A stretch of DNA of 64,000 nt from Methylobacterium sp. 17Sr1-1 (GTDB taxonomy: Bacteria; Pseudomonadota; Alphaproteobacteria; Rhizobiales; Beijerinckiaceae), in contig NZ_CP029552.1 in assembly GCF_003173775.1 (NCBI RefSeq), positions 5,663,001 to 5,727,000 of the forward strand. Reading direction: 5' to 3'. Shown here piece by piece: positions 51,977-64,000 of the stretch. The position numbers and the translations under genes are program-made. The notes beneath the pieces were generated by a model, which saw only the letters and a list, made by a program, of their open reading frames with translations, was not told the DNA's origin and ran no database searches. The first letter of the stretch is position 1, and each line of letters begins with the position of its first letter.

Positions 51977-52212
51977 CTGTCCGGACGGGTTCATACCGGA
52001 CCGGGCCGTGCCCGACAAGCACAATCGTGCATATCGGGCCGGAGGTGGAACGATCCTGCATGCGGTGGTTGCGCAGGCGGGATCTATATTCTTATGGTTG
52101 TATTTTTCGGGATCGTATCGCCGCTGGGGTTGTAGTGTCGGAATGCGCCGGCATCCATCGTCCGGCCGGCGTCGTTCCGCGACGCGGGCCGGGCTCTTCG
52201 TCGCCTGAACGC

Positions 52213-53190
52213 TTATCGTGCCAGGAACGCCGCGATGTTGCGGCGGATTCGCGCGAGCGGCGGCTCGCTCGTGTCCGGCAGGGCGAAACGCTCGCCGGTG
52301 ATGGTCTCGAAGGCGCTGACATAGGTGGCGGCGGTGCGCAGGACCACCTCGGGCGGGATCTCCGGCACCGGGTCGCGGTAGGGGTCGCAGCGGGACGCGA
52401 CCCAGTTGCGGACCACGTCCTTGTCGAAGCTCTCCGGCAGGGTGCCGGCGGAGAGGTGCTCCGGATAGCTCTGCGCGAACCAGTAGCGGCTGCTGTCGGG
52501 TGTGTGGATCTCGTCGGCGAGCACGATCCGCCCGTCGGCATCGAGGCCGAACTCGTACTTCGTGTCGGCGAGGATCAGCCCCCGCTCGGCCGCCAGGGCC
52601 TGGCCACGGGCGAACAGGGCGAGCGCCGCCGCCGACAGGGTGCGCCACTGGTCTTCCGTCAGCAGCCCCCGCTCCAGGATCTCGGCTTCGGAGAGAGGGG
52701 CGTCGTGGTCGCCGTGGCCGGCCTTGGTGGTCGGGGTGATGATCGGCTGCGGCAGTTTCTCGTGCGGGCGCATCCCGTCCGGCAGCCGGTGGCCGTACAT
52801 CTCGCGCCGGCCGGTCTTGTACAGGGTCAGGATCGAGGTCCCGGTGCTGCCGGCGAGGTAGCCGCGCACCACGATTTCGACCGGCAGGATGGCGAGGCGA
52901 CGCCCCACCACCACGTTCGGATCGGGATAGGCGAGCACGTGGTTGTCGCAGATGTCCCGCGTCTTCTCGAACCAGTAGCGCGCGGTCTGGGTCAGCACCT
53001 GGCCCTTGAGGGGGATCGCCGCCAATTCCCGGTCGAAGGCGCTCAACCGGTCGCTGGTGATCAGGATCCGCCGTCCGTCGGGCAGGTCGTAATTGTCCCG
53101 CACCTTGCCGCGGTAGTGACCCGGCAGGTCCGGCAGGGTCGCCTCCGGCAGGACGTAGTCGGAAAAGGGCGCGAGCTCGGCCGCCTGCAT
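52213..53190 (-). CDS. purC: Phosphoribosylaminoimidazole-succinocarboxamide synthase
   Basis: A 325-residue SAICAR synthetase of the de novo purine pathway. Motifs are [28 protein letters not shown] (ATP site), [40 protein letters not shown] and [12 protein letters not shown]. The start ATG 53190 is chosen because GGAG lies just upstream; the first ATG (53205) would add five residues. The length matches the longer alphaproteobacterial form. It is convergent with the sRNA candidate. Confidence 0.95.
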   Translation of the reverse strand: MQAAELAPFSDYVLPEATLPDLPGHYRGKVRDNYDLPDGRRILITSDRLSAFDRELAAIPLKGQVLTQTARYWFEKTRDICDNHVLAYPDPNVVVGRRLAILPVEIVVRGYLAGSTGTSILTLYKTGRREMYGHRLPDGMRPHEKLPQPIITPTTKAGHGDHDAPLSEAEILERGLLTEDQWRTLSAAALALFARGQALAAERGLILADTKYEFGLDADGRIVLADEIHTPDSSRYWFAQSYPEHLSAGTLPESFDKDVVRNWVASRCDPYRDPVPEIPPEVVLRTAATYVSAFETITGERFALPDTSEPPLARIRRNIAAFLAR

Positions 53191-53317
53191 GATCACACTC
53201 CGCATTCGCGCTCCGGAGACCCGCGCGCTCTTGCGGCCCTGCCTATCGCCGGTCCCGGTCCGCGATCAAGCGGCGGACGCGCGGGCGGTTTGCCCTTCCC
53301 CGTCATCCTATCCATCC

Positions 53318-53437
53318 CCTCATCCTGAGGTGCTGCGGCTTGCAGCAGCCTCGAAGGAGGGCTCCAGGATCGCGGAGGTTTCTGGAGGACTCCTTCGAGG
53401 CTCCGCGATCTCCGATCGCCAACACCTCAGGATGAGG
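53318..53437. repeat. Palindromic intergenic element between purC and gyrB
   Basis: CCTCATCCTGAGGTG at 53318-53332 is the reverse complement of 53423-53437, and an inner pair GCCTCGAAGGAG/CTCCTTCGAGGC folds inside. Units with this CCTCATCCTGAGGTG end are known as repeats of alphaproteobacterial genomes. It may act as terminator for gyrB. Confidence 0.75.
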
Positions 53438-53478
53438 TCGCGGGTCGGAGGAGGCCGAGTGACGGCCTCCGTGCGCCC

Positions 53479-57217
<3,739 letters not shown>

Positions 57218-57246
57218 GGTAAAAATCCCTACTGGATGCGAGGATC

Positions 57247-57888
57247 CTACTGAAGGAACGGGTTCGACAGCCGCTCCTGGCCGATCGTGCCGGTCGGGCC
57301 GTGGCCGGGGATGAAGGCGACGTCGTCGCCGAGCGGCAGGAGCTTGGTCTTGATCGAGGCGATCAGCGCCTCGTGGTTGCCCCCCGGCAGGTCGGTGCGG
57401 CCGACCGAGCCGCGGAACAGCACGTCGCCGACCTGCGCGAAGCGCGCGTCCCGGCTCACCAGCACGACGCTGCCCGGGGAATGGCCGGGGCAGTGCAGCA
57501 CGTCGAAGGTCAATTCGCCGACCGTGACGGTGTCGCCCTCGTTCAGCCAGCGGTCGGGGGTGACGACCTTGGCGCCGTCGATGCCGTAGGCCGCCCCGGT
57601 CCCGGGCAGGCTGTCGAGGAGCGGCTTGTCGGCGATGTGCGGTCCCTCGACCGGCACCTTCAGCGCGTCGCGCAGGTCAGCCGCGCCGCCGGCGTGATCG
57701 ATGTGGCCGTGGGTGAGCAGGATCTTCTCGACGCTGACCCCGGCCTTGGCGATCGCCGCCTGGATCCGGTCGAGGTCGCCGCCCGGATCGATCACGGCGG
57801 CCCGCTTCGTCGCCTCGCACCACAGGAGGGTGCAGTTCTGCTGGAACGGCGTGACCGGGATGATCGCGGCGCGGGGCGTGCTCGGCAT
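57247..57888 (-). CDS. MBL-fold metallo-hydrolase (glyoxalase-II-like)
   Basis: A 213-residue binuclear metal hydrolase. The zinc-binding motif THGHIDHAGG, the later ligand H in HCPGHSPGS, D in VGDVLFRGSVGRTD and final H in IPGHGPTG are all present. It belongs to the YcbL-like group that hydrolyses thioesters. It lies 29 bp upstream of the aldo/keto reductase on the same strand, suggesting a small operon. ATG 57888 is preceded by a weak purine-rich site. Confidence 0.92.
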   Translation of the reverse strand: MPSTPRAAIIPVTPFQQNCTLLWCEATKRAAVIDPGGDLDRIQAAIAKAGVSVEKILLTHGHIDHAGGAADLRDALKVPVEGPHIADKPLLDSLPGTGAAYGIDGAKVVTPDRWLNEGDTVTVGELTFDVLHCPGHSPGSVVLVSRDARFAQVGDVLFRGSVGRTDLPGGNHEALIASIKTKLLPLGDDVAFIPGHGPTGTIGQERLSNPFLQ

Positions 57889-58170
57889 GATCGGCCTTAA
57901 GGTGGAATAAGGTGGCCCCTTGTAGCGTGGAAGCGGGCGGTGCGGCACCCCGGGGGATCGCGCCGGGGCGGCGGCGCGCCTCGCGGCGTCTGTCTCGCGG
58001 ATCCTTGTGGACGCGCGAGCCGTCGCGTCCGAATGTCCGCGCCGGGTGGAAGCCGCGAGCATCCCGCTCGCCGGGAGCGGCCGTCCCGCTTCGCGCCCTT
58101 GGCGGGTCGTCGAAGGGCGTCCTCCCGGGAGCCCCCGGTGGACCCGGCCGACCAAATCTCGGAGACGACG

Positions 58171-58929
58171 ATGGACCTGCGCCTGATCGACAAGACCTGC
58201 CTCGTCACCGGGGCCAGCACCGGCATCGGCCGGGCCACCGCGATGGCGCTCGCGGCGGAAGGAGCGCAGGTCGTGGTCTCGGCCCGCTCGCGACCGCCGC
58301 TCGAGGAACTGGCCGCCGCCATCGTCGCCGCGGGCGGGCCCTCGCCCACGATCCTCACGGCGGACCTCGCGGAGCCGGACGGTCCGCAGCGGCTGGCCGA
58401 CGCCCTGGGCACGGCCGCACGGCCCGTCGACGTTCTCGTCAACAACGCCGGCGGCTCGCGTCCCCTCGAGGCCTGGAACGACGAGGCCGCCTGGGACGAG
58501 GGCTTCCGCCTGAACTTCCTCGCCGCCCGCCGGCTGACGGAAGCGCTGGCACCGGCCATGCTGGAGCGGGGCTGGGGCCGGATCGTCAACGTCTCGGGTG
58601 CCGTCGTCGCCAAGAGCTTCAATGCCGCGACCCCGGCCAAGGCCGCGCTGGAGAGCTGGTCGAAGGCCGCGGCCGCGTCCTTCGCCGGCCGCGGCGTGAC
58701 CGTGAACTGCGTCGCACCGGGCCGGATCAACTCGCCCCAGATCCTCGATCGCCTGCATCCGACCGAGGAGGCGCGCCGCGCCTACATCGCGCAGAACATT
58801 CCCGCCGGGCGCTTCGGCGAGCCCGCCGAGGCCGCTGCCCTGATCGCGTTCCTCGCCTCGGAGGCGGCCGGCTACATCACCGGCACGACGATCCCGGTCG
58901 ACGGCGGTGCGCTGCGCCTCGCCTTCTGA
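58171..58929 (+). CDS. SDR-family oxidoreductase lacking the usual catalytic Tyr
   Basis: A 252-residue short-chain dehydrogenase/reductase. NAD(P) binding is shown by VTGASTGIGRA and NNAGGSRPL, and the C-terminal GEPAEAAALIAFLASEAAGYITG and PVDGG are classical. In the active-site segment the Ser is present (NVSGAVV) and the Lys is present (PAKAALES), but the Tyr four residues before the Lys reads Ala (ATPAK). It may not reduce in the classical way. ATG 58171 follows GGAGACGACG. Confidence 0.88.
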   Translation: MDLRLIDKTCLVTGASTGIGRATAMALAAEGAQVVVSARSRPPLEELAAAIVAAGGPSPTILTADLAEPDGPQRLADALGTAARPVDVLVNNAGGSRPLEAWNDEAAWDEGFRLNFLAARRLTEALAPAMLERGWGRIVNVSGAVVAKSFNAATPAKAALESWSKAAAASFAGRGVTVNCVAPGRINSPQILDRLHPTEEARRAYIAQNIPAGRFGEPAEAAALIAFLASEAAGYITGTTIPVDGGALRLAF

Positions 58930-59281
58930 TCGGATCCATCCGAGGGTGACCGGCGCGCAACCGGGCAGGCGGCGCGGTCCTGCGCGAGGTTCGTCATCCT
59001 GGTTCGTCGCGTCCCCGGCGCGGGGCGAACCCGGGTCCGGGCCGGTTCCCGTCGCGCGATCGTGCGCGCCACCCCCTTGGCGGGCGGGCCGGGCCGGCGC
59101 TAACCTCGGGGCGTGCGGCGGGATTTCCTCCCGCCCGGTGCGAGTAGACCCAAGGTTTCGATGCGATCGATCTGTCCGGTGCCCGTGCGGGCCGGACCGG
59201 GCGCCTGAGGACCGCCGACACGACGGCCCGACATGCGGCCCGGCCTCCCCGTCGCGGGTACCTCCCCCCGGAGGACACGCG
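58930..59281. other. Intergenic region, no gene supported
   Basis: GC-rich throughout. A GGAGG site ends it, seven bases before the DUF2189 ATG. No structured element stood out. Confidence 0.4.
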
Positions 59282-60070
59282 ATGACGAGCTCGTTTCCCC
59301 TCTCCCACGGTTTCGCCGCCGCCCGCCCCGCCGTGCGGCGGATCGGCATCCAGGACCTCAAGGCCGCCCTGTCGCGGGGCGTCGACGACTTCCTGGCGAT
59401 GCCGACCCACGTGCTGTTCGTGGTGCTGATCTATCCCGTCGCCGGCGTGCTGATCGCGGCGGCGGTCTTCGAGCAGGACCTGATCCCGATCCTGTTCCCC
59501 CTCGCCGCCGGCTTCGCGCTGATCGGGCCGTTCGCGGCGCTCGGCCTCTACGAGCTGAGCCGGCGGCGGGAATGGGGCCTGCCCGCCGCCTGGACCGACG
59601 CCTTCGCGCCGCTGCACGGCCGCTCGGCCAGGGCGGTGATGGCGGTCGGCGTGGTGCTGGCGCTGATCTTCCTCGCCTGGCTCTGCGCCGCCATGGGGCT
59701 GTACTGGTCGCTCTACGGCAGCGTCTCCGAGCCCTCGCTGCTCGCCTTCCTCGACGACGTGCTGACGACGCCGCGGGGCTGGGGCCTGATCCTCGCCGGC
59801 AACCTCGTGGGCGCGGCCTTCTCGCTCCTGGCGCTGGCGGTGAGCGCGGTCTCGATCCCGCTCATCATCGACAAGGACGTGGATGCCGGCACGGCGATCG
59901 AGACCTCCCTGGCGCTGATGCGCGAGAATCCCGGCACGATGCTCGCCTGGGGCGCCATCGTGGCCGGGATGCTCGTCATCGGCATGCTGTCGCTGTTCGT
60001 CGGCCTCGCGGTGGTGCTGCCGGTGCTCGGCCACGCCACCTGGCATCTCTACCGCCGGGCGGTGGGATGA
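59282..60070 (+). CDS. DUF2189 membrane protein
   Basis: A 262-residue protein with six predicted membrane helices. The N-terminal segment RRIGIQDLKAALSRGVDDFLAMPTHVLF and FPLAAGFALIGPFAALGLYELSRRRE are the DUF2189 hallmarks. Function is unknown. ATG 59282 lies after CCCGGAGGACACG. It is convergent with the serine hydrolase gene, 23 bp away. Confidence 0.88.
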   Translation: MTSSFPLSHGFAAARPAVRRIGIQDLKAALSRGVDDFLAMPTHVLFVVLIYPVAGVLIAAAVFEQDLIPILFPLAAGFALIGPFAALGLYELSRRREWGLPAAWTDAFAPLHGRSARAVMAVGVVLALIFLAWLCAAMGLYWSLYGSVSEPSLLAFLDDVLTTPRGWGLILAGNLVGAAFSLLALAVSAVSIPLIIDKDVDAGTAIETSLALMRENPGTMLAWGAIVAGMLVIGMLSLFVGLAVVLPVLGHATWHLYRRAVG

Positions 60071-60075
60071 CGGCT

Positions 60076-60112
60076 ACTCGGTGATCGCCGCGATCACTCG
60101 GTGATCGCCGCG
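60076..60112. repeat. 17-bp tandem duplication at a gene end
   Basis: ACTCGGTGATCGCCGCG occurs at 60076-60092 and again at 60096-60112. The second copy contains the stop and last codons of the serine hydrolase, so the duplication probably arose by slippage at its 3' end. Confidence 0.85.
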
Positions 60113-61314
60113 TAGGTGAGCACCCGCAGCTCCCGCCGGATCGGCCAGGTCGAGGACGGCATGAGCTGCGTCAGCATGATCACGAACAGGTCCTCGGCGG
60201 GGTCGATCCAGAACGCCGTCGAGGCCGCCCCGCCCCAGGCGACCTCGCCCGGGGTGCCGAGGATCTGGGCCTTCGCCGGATCGAGCATCACCGAGAAGCC
60301 GAGCCCGAAGCCGATGCCGCTGTAGCTCGATTCCGAGAAGCGCGGCTGGCCCATGTCGGCGAGGTCGCCGCGCAGGTGGTTGGCGGTCATCAGGGCCACG
60401 GTCTTGCGGCCGAGAAGCCGCACGCCGTCGAGCGCCCCGCCGCCCAGGATGAAGCGGCAGAACCGGGCGTAGTCGGCCGCGGTCGAGACGAGGCCGCCGC
60501 CGCCGGACGGCACGGTGCGGGGACGGGCGTAGCGGCCCTCGCGGGCGTCGTCGATCAGGGTCAGCCGGGCGCCCGAATCGAGGGCGTAGTTCGAGGCGAA
60601 GCGGGCGATCTTGTCGGCCGGGACGTGGAAGTCGGTGTCGACCATGCCGAGCGGCCGGATGATCCGCTCGCGCAGGAACTCGTCGAAGGGCTGGCCGGAG
60701 ATCACCGCCACGAGGTGGCCGAGCACGTCGGTGGCGATGCTGTAGTTCCACTCGGCGCCGGGCTGGGCCAGCAGCGGCTGGCGCGCGGCCCGGGCGACGA
60801 CCTCGGCGAGCGACGTCTCGGCGGTCTGGAAGTCGACGCCCTCCTCCCGGTACATCCGGTCGACCAGCGTCGCGTCCATGAAGCCGTAGGTGAGGCCCGA
60901 GGTGTGGGTGAGGAGATCGCGGAACGTGATGTCGCGCTCCGCCGGCACCGTCTCGGGCTTGGCGCGGCTGCCGCCGGCGAGCACCCGCATGTCGCGGAAC
61001 TCCGGCAGGAAGCGGGTGATGGGATCGTCGAGCTGGAACAGGCCCTGCTCGTACAGCATCAGGATCGCCACCGAGGTCAGCGGCTTCGTCATCGAGTAGA
61101 TGCGCACGATGGTGTCGTCTTCCATCGGCAGGCCCCGGGCGAGGTCGCGCAGGCCCTCCTGGCGGGAAAACACCACCTGGCCGCGCCGGGCCACGGTCAC
61201 CGACAGGCCCGGCAGCTTGCCGGCCTCGACGTAGCCCCGCATCCACGGGACGATCCGCTCCAGCCGCTCCGACGAGAGGCCGACCGCCTCCGGGGTTCCG
61301 ATCTCAAGCAGCAC
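60094..61314 (-). CDS. Serine hydrolase, class C beta-lactamase-like
   Basis: A 406-residue protein of the beta-lactamase/EstB family. The nucleophile motif SMTK (SxxK) follows IVRIY, the second motif YSI (YxN position) is in EWNYSIATDVLGHL, and the third region is WGGAASTAFWIDP. No signal peptide is seen, so it is probably a cytosolic esterase rather than a lactamase. The start is GTG 61314, nine bases after CAGGAG. It is convergent with DUF2189. Confidence 0.9.
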   Translation of the reverse strand: MLLEIGTPEAVGLSSERLERIVPWMRGYVEAGKLPGLSVTVARRGQVVFSRQEGLRDLARGLPMEDDTIVRIYSMTKPLTSVAILMLYEQGLFQLDDPITRFLPEFRDMRVLAGGSRAKPETVPAERDITFRDLLTHTSGLTYGFMDATLVDRMYREEGVDFQTAETSLAEVVARAARQPLLAQPGAEWNYSIATDVLGHLVAVISGQPFDEFLRERIIRPLGMVDTDFHVPADKIARFASNYALDSGARLTLIDDAREGRYARPRTVPSGGGGLVSTAADYARFCRFILGGGALDGVRLLGRKTVALMTANHLRGDLADMGQPRFSESSYSGIGFGLGFSVMLDPAKAQILGTPGEVAWGGAASTAFWIDPAEDLFVIMLTQLMPSSTWPIRRELRVLTYAAITE

Positions 61315-61462
61315 GCGGCGACTCCTGGTGGTGAGGGGGAGGCGCGAACAGGAATGCCGGCGCGGCCCCCCGTCAAGCCACCCGTTGACCGCACACAGGC
61401 CTCGGTGCGATGCGGGAGCTAACGATACCTCTCGATGAGAGACCCTGGGAGCCACGCCGCCG

Positions 61463-62413
61463 ATGTCCCTGCCCGACAGCCTCCGCCACGCCCTCGCCCT
61501 GCCGGTCATCGCCTCGCCGATGTTCATCGTCTCCGGGCCGGAGCTCGTCATCGCGCAATGCGTCAACGGCATCGTCGGCTCGTTCCCGGCCCTCAACGCC
61601 AGGCCGAAGGAAGCCCTCGACGAGTGGCTGACCCGGATCGACGCGGCGCTCGACGAGGCCAGGGCGGCCGACCCCGAGCGCATCGTCGCGCCCTACGCCG
61701 TCAACCAGATCGTCCACGCCTCGAACGACCGGCTGGAGCACGACCTGACGGTCTGCGGGAGGCACAAGGTGCCGATCATCATCACCTCGCTGCGCGCCCC
61801 CGACGCGGTGGTCTCGGCGGTGCACGGCTGGGGCGGGCTCGTGTTCCACGACGTCACGACGGTGCGCCACGCCGAGAAGGCACTGGAGGCCGGCGTCGAC
61901 GGGCTGATCCTGGTCTGCGCCGGGGCCGGGGGCCATGCCGGCACGCTCTCGCCCTTCGCCCTCGTCGGCGAGGTGCGGCGCTTCTACGACGGCCCGCTGA
62001 TCCTGTCCGGCGCCATCACCACCGGCGACGCGATCCTCGCCGCCCAGGCGATGGGGGCGGATCTCGCCTACATGGGCACCCGCTTCATCGCCACGCAGGA
62101 GGCGAACGCGGCGCCTGCCTACAAGGAGATGATCGTCGGCACGACCGCCGCCGACGTCCTCTACACCCCCTACTTCACCGGCGTGCCGGGCAACTACCTC
62201 AAGCCGAGCGTCACCGCCGCCGGCCTCGACCCCAACGCGCTGCCGGAGGTCGACAAGACCAAGATGAATTTCGGCTCGGGCACCACCAAGGCCTGGCGCG
62301 ACATCTGGGGCGCCGGCCAGGGCGTCGGCACCATCGACGACGCGCCGGCCACCGCCGTCGTGATCGACCGGCTGAAGGCGGAATACGCGGCGGCGCGGGC
62401 ACGGCTCGGGTAA
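61463..62413 (+). CDS. Nitronate monooxygenase-type flavin oxidoreductase
   Basis: A 316-residue FMN-dependent TIM-barrel protein. Segments are LPVIASPMFIVSGPELVIAQC, the phosphate-binding VDGLILVCAGAGGHAG with the active-site His, PLILSGAITTGDAILAAQ and GADLAYMGTRFIAT, all typical of 2-nitropropane dioxygenase/nitronate monooxygenase proteins. The physiological substrate is not known; other family members are enoyl reductases. ATG 61463 follows GGAGCCACGCC. Confidence 0.9.
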   Translation: MSLPDSLRHALALPVIASPMFIVSGPELVIAQCVNGIVGSFPALNARPKEALDEWLTRIDAALDEARAADPERIVAPYAVNQIVHASNDRLEHDLTVCGRHKVPIIITSLRAPDAVVSAVHGWGGLVFHDVTTVRHAEKALEAGVDGLILVCAGAGGHAGTLSPFALVGEVRRFYDGPLILSGAITTGDAILAAQAMGADLAYMGTRFIATQEANAAPAYKEMIVGTTAADVLYTPYFTGVPGNYLKPSVTAAGLDPNALPEVDKTKMNFGSGTTKAWRDIWGAGQGVGTIDDAPATAVVIDRLKAEYAAARARLG

Positions 62414-62506
62414 CGCGCACCCCACCCCCGCGCCCGGCGCTTGTCCGCCGGGCACGGTCCTCGCATCCTGGCGCCCGCTCTCCCGAGTGCAGCGTGAGGA
62501 CCCGCG

Positions 62507-63745
62507 ATGACCACCAACCTCTCCGTGAACGGCAACCGGCTCTGGGACACCCTGATGGTGTCGGCGGGCATCGGCACCGGGCCGCGCGGGGGCCTGAGGC
62601 GCCTGACCCTGACCGAGCCCGACCGGCTGGTGCGCGACCAGCTGAAGGCTTGGGCCGCGGAGGGCGGCTATCCCCTCACCATCGACGGCCTCGGCAACAT
62701 GGTGCTGCGGCGGGAGGGCACCGAGCCCGGCCTGCCGCCGGTGGTGATCGGCAGCCACCTCGACACGCAATGGGCCGGCGGGCGCTTCGACGGCATCCTC
62801 GGCGTGCTCGCCGGGCTGGAGGTTCTGCGCACCCTCGACGATCTCGGGATCGCGACGCGCCGCGCCATCGAGGTGGTGAACTGGACCAACGAGGAGGGCG
62901 CGCGGTTCTCGCCGCCGATGCTCTGCTCGCTGGCCTGGTCCGGCCAGGCGACGCCGGACTGGGTCGAGAACCGCCGCGACCGCGACGGCATCCGCTTCGG
63001 CGACGCCCTCGACGGCATCGGCTATCGCGGGCCGGAACCCGTCGGCGGGCGCACCATCGACGCCTATTTCGAATTGCACATCGAGCAGGGCCCGGCCCTC
63101 GACCGGGCCGGCGTGCCGGTCGGCATCGTGACGGGCGGCTATCCGAGCTGCGGCATGCGCATCGCCATCGAGGGCGCCACGGCGCATACCGGCCCGACCC
63201 CGATGAGCGAGCGCCACAACGCGCTGGTGGGCGCCGCCATGGTGGCGGTGGCGGTCAACGACATCGGCTGGGCGCACGCCGACACCGACGCCAAGGCCAC
63301 CGCCGCCCGCCTCGACCTGGTGCCGAACCTCCCCGGCACGCTGTCGGAATACGCCGAGCTGTTCATCGACATGCGGGCGCCGAAGCTCGAGACCCTCGAG
63401 ACCATGAAGGCGTCCTTGCGCGCCGCCCTGCCCGACTGCGCCGCCCGCTCGCTCACCCAGATCTCGGTCGCCGAGGAATGGGGCTTCGGGGTCTTCTCCT
63501 TCGACGACGGGCTGATCGGCCTCCTGCGCGAGACCGCGGAGCGCCTCGGGACCCCGACCCTAGACCTGCGCTCCCAGGCCGGCCACGACGCCTACCACGT
63601 CGCCCGGGTCGCCCCCGCCTGCATGATCTTCACGCCGTGCCGCGACGGCATCACCCACAACGAGGCCGAGGACATCGCCCTGGAGCCGACCCTGCCGGGG
63701 GTGAACCTGCTGCTCCACGCCGCCCTGGCGCGGGCCAACCGGTAA
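62507..63745 (+). CDS. M20-family Zn amidohydrolase (allantoate/N-carbamoyl amino acid type)
   Basis: A 412-residue metal hydrolase of the AllC/hydantoinase-carbamoylase group. Metal ligands are visible in VVIGSHLDTQWAGGRFDG (H, D), NWTNEEGARFSP (E-E), HIEQGPALDRAG (H) and AGHDAYHVARVAP (H). It would hydrolyse N-carbamoyl amino acids or ureido compounds. A LysR-family gene starts 138 bp downstream in the same direction. Confidence 0.9.
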   Translation: MTTNLSVNGNRLWDTLMVSAGIGTGPRGGLRRLTLTEPDRLVRDQLKAWAAEGGYPLTIDGLGNMVLRREGTEPGLPPVVIGSHLDTQWAGGRFDGILGVLAGLEVLRTLDDLGIATRRAIEVVNWTNEEGARFSPPMLCSLAWSGQATPDWVENRRDRDGIRFGDALDGIGYRGPEPVGGRTIDAYFELHIEQGPALDRAGVPVGIVTGGYPSCGMRIAIEGATAHTGPTPMSERHNALVGAAMVAVAVNDIGWAHADTDAKATAARLDLVPNLPGTLSEYAELFIDMRAPKLETLETMKASLRAALPDCAARSLTQISVAEEWGFGVFSFDDGLIGLLRETAERLGTPTLDLRSQAGHDAYHVARVAPACMIFTPCRDGITHNEAEDIALEPTLPGVNLLLHAALARANR

Positions 63746-63883
63746 GTCGCCCGAGGGGCGGAACGCATCGCTGACCGCCCCTTTGGCCGGCGATGGAACT
63801 CTGTACCGGCCGGCTCCGGGCCCGGGCCGGACGCGGCCGTGAGGCCGCGCCCCGGGACGATGCGATGCAACGGAACCCGAGCC

Positions 63884-64000
63884 ATGTCCGATATCGTCCC
63901 GGACCTGAGAACGATCCAGATTTTCTACTGGACGGCGGCGCTGGGCAGCTTCAGCGCCGCCGCCAAGCGGCTCAACACCACGCAGCCGGCCGTCTCGCAC
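63884..64000 (+). CDS. LysR-family regulator, 5' part (runs off the window)
   Basis: The first 39 codons are visible. After MSDIVPDLRTIQIFYW the winged-helix starts with AALGSFSAAAKRLNTTQPAVSH, the canonical LysR DNA-binding helix-turn-helix. The ligand domain lies outside. It may regulate the upstream amidohydrolase. Confidence 0.88.
   Translation, partial: MSDIVPDLRTIQIFYWTAALGSFSAAAKRLNTTQPAVSH

Overview
The window is high-GC DNA that looks like a chromosome of a Methylobacterium-type alphaproteobacterium (order Hyphomicrobiales). I infer this from the eno-ftsB-pdhA-pdhB-DUF5076-pdhC-lpdA gene order, a lipoyl domain on the E1-beta subunit, DUF6894 and DUF1127 small proteins, a DUF2189 membrane protein and a LuxI-type synthase. 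Genus is an inference; no rRNA or tRNA gene is visible.

Left part (1-10536): the 3' end of enolase, an EamA exporter divergent from an AraC regulator, an orphan antitoxin-like gene, a perfect 35-bp inverted repeat, then ftsB and the pyruvate dehydrogenase cluster. Two nuclease-like genes (Uma2 and DUF559) lie inside the PDH cluster.

Mobile part (10432-27648): a 17-kb lower-GC integrated element. A 113-bp direct repeat of the lpdA 3' end marks both borders (10432-10544 and 27536-27648), and a full-length tyrosine recombinase lies just inside the right border. The element carries an IS630-type insertion, a decayed helicase/primase-like replication module, several small AT-rich genes, and a compact operon. 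That operon encodes a secreted TPR-caspase, a secreted papain-like protease with a DUF4384-like tail, an OmpA-like peptidoglycan-binding protein, and probably a cysteine-rich exported peptide. It is the best candidate here for an undescribed system.

Scar region (27649-33425): mosaic DNA with two further integrase relics, a transposase fragment, a hemerythrin-like membrane protein, small hypothetical genes and structured dispersed repeats. It looks like repeated integration and decay downstream of lpdA.

Right part (33426-64000): an AmiC/AmiR-like sensor and antiterminator pair facing an amidase-signature enzyme, a broken UrtE-like ATPase and a second amidase. Then come a methyltransferase, a leucine-rich-repeat kinase-like protein, manganese catalase, an MFS transporter, FetAB, a cell-wall hydrolase lipoprotein, an ArsR-type regulator, an AHL synthase, a DUF4440 protein, a candidate sRNA, purC, gyrB, an aldo/keto reductase, an MBL hydrolase, an SDR, DUF2189, a serine hydrolase, a nitronate monooxygenase-like enzyme, an M20 amidohydrolase and the start of a LysR gene.
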